A DNA stretch of 16,766 nucleotides from an uncultured Actinomycetes bacterium (GTDB lineage: Bacteria; Actinomycetota; Actinomycetes; S36-B12). Below are positions 13,753 to 16,766 of this stretch, piece after piece. The notes under the pieces are model-generated. The model saw only the letters and a program-made list of their open reading frames with translations, did no database searches and was not told where the DNA came from. Both the position numbers and the translations under genes were made by a program. The stretch spans positions 1 through 16,766 of the forward strand of contig CALFIA010000072.1 in the NCBI GenBank assembly GCA_937876275.1. Reading direction: 5' to 3'. The first letter of the stretch is position 1, and every line of letters starts with the position of its first letter.

Positions 13753-14751
13753 TTACGCGCGCGGTGCTGCGGTGGAACGCCGAGTGACCAAAGTCGGTGC
13801 GATATCAATGATATCTGCGCCTCGACGCGGCTTATCGATGCGCCGATTGATCAGCTCGACGCTGGCTTTCGCCATCTCGGCCAAAGGCTGCCGAACGCTC
13901 GTGAGCGAAAGAAGATCGAGCTTTGCGAGCATCGTGTCGTCGTAGCCGACGAGCGATACGTCACCGGGAATCGAAATCCCCTCGCGCTGCAGTACAGCAG
14001 CAACACCGGCCGCGACGGCGTCGTTAGCACAGTAGATGGCTGTGGGCATCGCTCCGCGCACGAGCTGCTCTGCCGCCTCACGCCCGGCGAGCTCGGTGAA
14101 CTCACCACCGATCACCCGCATTGAGGCTGCGAGACCTGCGTCGCGCATCGACTGCATGAACCAATCGCGACGCGCGGCGGCACCGGCGCCAGAACCGCCG
14201 TCAATATGCACGATGTCGCGGTGGCCAAGGCCGACCAGGTGATCGACGACCAACTGCGCGCCGATCTGCTCGTCGTGCATCACCACGTCGATGCGCGGAA
14301 GATCGACTCGGCGTTCCACGCACACCAGAGGGGCGATCTTCGACATCGACGTGAGCACGGAGTCGGAAATTCGGGGGGATGCCAAGATCACGCCATCAAC
14401 GCGGTGATCGATGAAGGTGCGCAGGGCCTCGCTTTCACGCTCACCCTCGCGGCGCCCATTGGCCAAGAGTGCGCGGTATCCCGCTGACTCGGCCTGCGCC
14501 TCGAAGGCATCCAGGACGTCGGCGAAGTAGGGATTGTGCAGGTCGTCGAGCAGGATGCCGATGGTCCGGGTTCGGTTCGAGGCAAGCTGGCGCGCGAGCA
14601 CATTCGGCCGGTAGCCGAGTCGCTCGGCCTCGGCCAGAACTCGGGACCGACTGGCCTCGCTGACCTTGGGGCTGTCCTGGAAGACCAGCGAGACCAGGGA
14701 GCGGGAGACGCCGGCAGCGGCCGCAACATCCTCCATGGTGGGCCTGGTCAT
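13753..14751 (-). CDS. LacI-family transcriptional regulator (second), probable inositol regulon repressor
   Basis: This 332-residue regulator has its helix-turn-helix at once: MEDVAAAAGVSRSLVSLVFQ (6-25), a hinge at about 50-58, and a sugar-binding-like effector domain from residue 62. The recognition helix SRSLVSLVFQ differs clearly from the other regulator's SLKTVSRVVN, so the two should read different operators. It diverges from iolE across 109 bases that contain the TATTGGAGCGCTCCAATA palindrome. It is therefore the best candidate to bind that site and its relatives before iolC and the transporter. Release by inositol or a pathway intermediate is inferred. The ATG at 14751 lacks a clear ribosome site. 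Its stop touches the stop of the first regulator. Confidence 0.88.
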   Translation of the reverse strand: MTRPTMEDVAAAAGVSRSLVSLVFQDSPKVSEASRSRVLAEAERLGYRPNVLARQLASNRTRTIGILLDDLHNPYFADVLDAFEAQAESAGYRALLANGRREGERESEALRTFIDHRVDGVILASPRISDSVLTSMSKIAPLVCVERRVDLPRIDVVMHDEQIGAQLVVDHLVGLGHRDIVHIDGGSGAGAAARRDWFMQSMRDAGLAASMRVIGGEFTELAGREAAEQLVRGAMPTAIYCANDAVAAGVAAVLQREGISIPGDVSLVGYDDTMLAKLDLLSLTSVRQPLAEMAKASVELINRRIDKPRRGADIIDIAPTLVTRRSTAAPRA

Positions 14752-14824
14752 GCGGGGAGCCTATGCCAGCGCCGGGGGAAATCCAGCCCTGGGCACTTGT
14801 CACCAATCGCCATATAGGGCATGC

Positions 14825-14842
14825 TATTGGAGCGCTCCAATA
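14825..14842. promoter_or_regulatory. LacI-type operator before iolE
   Basis: TATTGGAGCGCTCCAATA is a perfect 18-bp palindrome, the longest of the three related sites. TGCTATT (14822-14828) overlaps its left end like the TGCTAAATT element before iolC, so both promoters share the same promoter-operator overlap. It lies 18 bases before the iolE start and 73 bases from the divergent LacI gene. Confidence 0.88.
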
Positions 14843-14860
14843 ATTCGCACGGAGGTTCAC

Positions 14861-15766
14861 ATGTCGGATGCATTCCTCGCCCGCCTTGCCGGCGCACCCG
14901 TCTCCTGGGGCGTCTGCGAACAGCCCTCGTGGGGCATCATGCTCGACGTTCGACGTGTGCTGGGCGAGCTCACGAGCGTCGGTCTGCACGCAATCGAGCT
15001 TGGTGACGATGGCTTCTTCCCGGCTGATGACGCCGAGACCCGTGCACTTCTCGCCGAATACGACTCACGCATGCTCGGCGGTTTCGTCTCATTGCTTCTG
15101 CACGACCCATCCCGGCGCGATGAGATGCTCGCGATTGCCGAAAAGGCTGCTTCGCGCCTGGCCGGCACGGGTGCGTCGTATTTCGTCACCGCGGCAGTCA
15201 TGGATTACGACTGGCGCACTCCGACTCCGCTTGATCGTGCGGGCTTTGAGGTACTCAACGAGTCACTCCTGCTTGTCGACGAAATCTGCGCGCGACACGG
15301 CCTGACTCAGGTACTGCACCCCCACATGAACACGATGGTCGAGACCAAGCGCGATGTAGATCTCGCACTCGAGACCACCAGCGTGCTGTGGTGCATCGAC
15401 ACCGGGCACCTGGCGATTGGCGGCACTGATCCGTACGAGTTCGTGCAGCAGAACTTCGCTCGCATCGGCCTATGCCATCTCAAGGACGTTCGACTCGACG
15501 TTGCTGCACGCGTGATGGCACGTGAACTCACAACACGCGAGGCCGTGGATGCCGGACTATTCCCTCCATTGGGTCAAGGAGATGTTCCGCTGAAGGAGGT
15601 TGTCCTCTCGCTCGAAGATCAGGGTTACCGCGGCTGGTACGTGCACGAGCAGGATTCCGCTCTCGTCGAAGAGCCCGCGGAAAATGAAGGCCCGGTCGCT
15701 GATCTGCGCACTTCGATCGACTGGCTGCTCACCGATGTCGTGCCTTACATCAAGGTAAGCGCGTGA
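14861..15766 (+). CDS. iolE: Myo-inosose-2 dehydratase (sugar phosphate isomerase/epimerase fold)
   Basis: IolE removes water from 2-keto-myo-inositol to give the diketone that IolD hydrolyses. The 301-residue protein is an AP-endonuclease-2-type TIM barrel. It opens with AGAPVSWGVCEQPSWG (10-25), the form of this strand seen in actinobacterial inosose dehydratases. Acidic and histidine residues positioned to bind a divalent metal are Glu161 (or His153), Asp180 in CIDTGHL, His206 in CHLKDV and Glu263 in VHEQD. The ATG at 14861 follows GGAGG closely and lies just after the operator; the frame is open further upstream into the regulator promoter. It overlaps iolD by GTGA. An IolH/IolI-type epimerase is the main alternative, but coupling to iolD favours IolE. 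Confidence 0.82.
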   Translation: MSDAFLARLAGAPVSWGVCEQPSWGIMLDVRRVLGELTSVGLHAIELGDDGFFPADDAETRALLAEYDSRMLGGFVSLLLHDPSRRDEMLAIAEKAASRLAGTGASYFVTAAVMDYDWRTPTPLDRAGFEVLNESLLLVDEICARHGLTQVLHPHMNTMVETKRDVDLALETTSVLWCIDTGHLAIGGTDPYEFVQQNFARIGLCHLKDVRLDVAARVMARELTTREAVDAGLFPPLGQGDVPLKEVVLSLEDQGYRGWYVHEQDSALVEEPAENEGPVADLRTSIDWLLTDVVPYIKVSA

Positions 15767-16766
15767 CCACCGGTCGCGCCACCGTGCGCACCACAGTCGC
15801 CGACGCGATCATCCGTTTCCTGATTGCGCAGAAGGTCGAGGATGAGCGCAGCGGCGAGATCATCCCTTTGGTGCCCGGTGTCTTCGCGATCTTCGGTCAC
15901 GGAAATGCGCTGAGCCTCGGTGAGTCGCTCGAACTTCACAAGGACGAGATCGCCACGCTTCGCGGGCAGAATGAGCAAGGCATGGCTCTGGCCGCCGTGG
16001 CGTACGCGAAGGCAGCTCAGCGCCGCCAGATCATGGCTGTCTCAACGTCGGTCGGACCGGGCGCTCTCAACACGGTCACCGCGGCAGGCGTCGCACTCGC
16101 CAATCGCCTGCCCCTCCTGCTTCTGCTCGGTGACACCTTCAACTCGCGTGAGCCCGACCCGGTGCTGCAGCAGCTCGAGCACTTCGGTGATCCCACCATC
16201 ACCGCGAATGACTCGCTCAAGGCCGTGAGCCGTTACTGGGATCGCATCACCGCTCCCTCGCAACTCAAGAGCACACTGCGCCAGGCGATTGCCACGCTTC
16301 TCGACCCGGCCGACTGCGGCCCAGTGACCCTCGCGCTGCCTCAGGATGTTCAGGCGATGGCGTATGACTTCCCGGCCGATCTCTTCGACACTGTCGTGCA
16401 CCGCATTCCCCGCCATCGCCCGTCACGGGATCAGGTTTCTGAGGCCGTAGCCCTGATTCGCGCGGCGAAGAAGCCGATGATCGTCGCCGGCGGGGGAGTC
16501 CACTACTCGCTTGCCGAGGCAGAACTCTCCGCGTTCGCGAACGCTTTCGGAATTCCGGTAATGGAGACCGTCGCCGGCAAGTCATCACTGCTCGGCACTG
16601 ATCCCGCCTTCGCCGGTTCGATCGGCGTCTTTGGCGAGACCGCTGGTCAGGAGATCTCGCATGAGGCTGATCTCGTGATCGCCATCGGTACGCGCCTGCA
16701 GGACTTCACCACAGAGTCGGGCACTGTTTTTCGCCATCCGAATGTGAAGGTCATCGGCGTCAACGT
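15763..16766 (+). CDS. iolD: 3D-(3,5/4)-trihydroxycyclohexane-1,2-dione hydrolase, N-terminal half (3' partial)
   Basis: IolD uses thiamine diphosphate to open the inositol ring, yielding 5-deoxy-D-glucuronate. The first 334 residues are visible; the full protein is normally near 630-650, so about half is cut off by the window edge. The start is the GTG at 15763 in a GTGA overlap with iolE. Clear IolD hallmarks are PGVFAIFGHGNAL (38-50), GQNEQGMA (68-75) with the cofactor-activating Glu71, STSVGPGALN (94-103), and GDTFNSREPDPVLQQLE further on. SRYWDRI and LALPQDVQ come next, then the start of the central domain (IVAGGGV, then ETVAGKSS). The C-terminal cofactor-binding domain lies outside the window. 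Confidence 0.95.
   Translation, partial: MTTGRATVRTTVADAIIRFLIAQKVEDERSGEIIPLVPGVFAIFGHGNALSLGESLELHKDEIATLRGQNEQGMALAAVAYAKAAQRRQIMAVSTSVGPGALNTVTAAGVALANRLPLLLLLGDTFNSREPDPVLQQLEHFGDPTITANDSLKAVSRYWDRITAPSQLKSTLRQAIATLLDPADCGPVTLALPQDVQAMAYDFPADLFDTVVHRIPRHRPSRDQVSEAVALIRAAKKPMIVAGGGVHYSLAEAELSAFANAFGIPVMETVAGKSSLLGTDPAFAGSIGVFGETAGQEISHEADLVIAIGTRLQDFTTESGTVFRHPNVKVIGVN

Noticed and set aside
13747..13758. GCGTAATTACGC palindrome as a possible operator
   Set aside because: It is formed by the two adjoining stop codons and their last codons, has a central AT rather than CG, and is not near a promoter. It is noted only for the convergent arrangement.
1..16766. CRISPR arrays, phage genes, insertion sequences or toxin-antitoxin pairs
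   Set aside because: I saw no regularly spaced repeats, integrases, transposases, attachment-site duplication at the tRNA-Ser 3' end, or small paired toxin genes.

Overview
The window reads as a chromosomal segment of a high-GC Gram-positive bacterium (Actinomycetota). The evidence is the GC-rich third codon positions, frequent GTG starts with purine-rich ribosome binding sites, a tRNA gene without an encoded CCA end, and protein family types typical of actinomycetes (a Cgl0158-type aldolase, a CrtO-like acyltransferase relative, LacI-type regulators). The genus cannot be named from this sequence alone.

Layout. Bases 1-2551 hold ordinary chromosomal genes on the plus strand: the C-terminal part of a flippase-like membrane protein, an unrecognised membrane-anchored extracytoplasmic protein, tRNA-Ser(UGA), and a small membrane protein related to CrtO-type acyltransferases. 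Bases 2558-4533 hold two minus-strand dehydrogenases: a zinc alcohol dehydrogenase and an AroE-fold protein that lacks the shikimate-binding serine pair. From 4610 to the right edge lies a myo-inositol catabolic locus. It contains iolC, a Cgl0158-type aldolase, iolB and iolG as a plus-strand operon closed by a perfect 18-bp hairpin. A convergent copper-protein-like gene (DUF1775/YcnI) follows. Next come a minus-strand sugar ABC transporter (binding lipoprotein, permease, single-domain ATPase), two convergent LacI-family regulator genes, and finally iolE-iolD on the plus strand, with iolD cut by the window end.

How it works together. The transporter would import inositol. IolG oxidises it to 2-keto-myo-inositol, IolE dehydrates that, IolD opens the ring, IolB isomerises 5-deoxyglucuronate, and IolC phosphorylates the product. 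The Cgl0158-type protein is the natural candidate for the final aldolase (IolJ) step. iolA is not in the window.

Regulation is unusually readable. A palindrome with core TGGAGCGCTCCA stands in front of iolC, the transporter operon and iolE, and so marks one LacI-type regulon. A different palindrome, TGACAACGTTGTCA, and a near copy lie before and at the start codon of the first LacI-family gene, which points to autoregulation. Nothing here is a wholly new system. The most interesting item is the AroE-like dehydrogenase sharing the iolC regulatory region, whose substrate is probably not shikimate.
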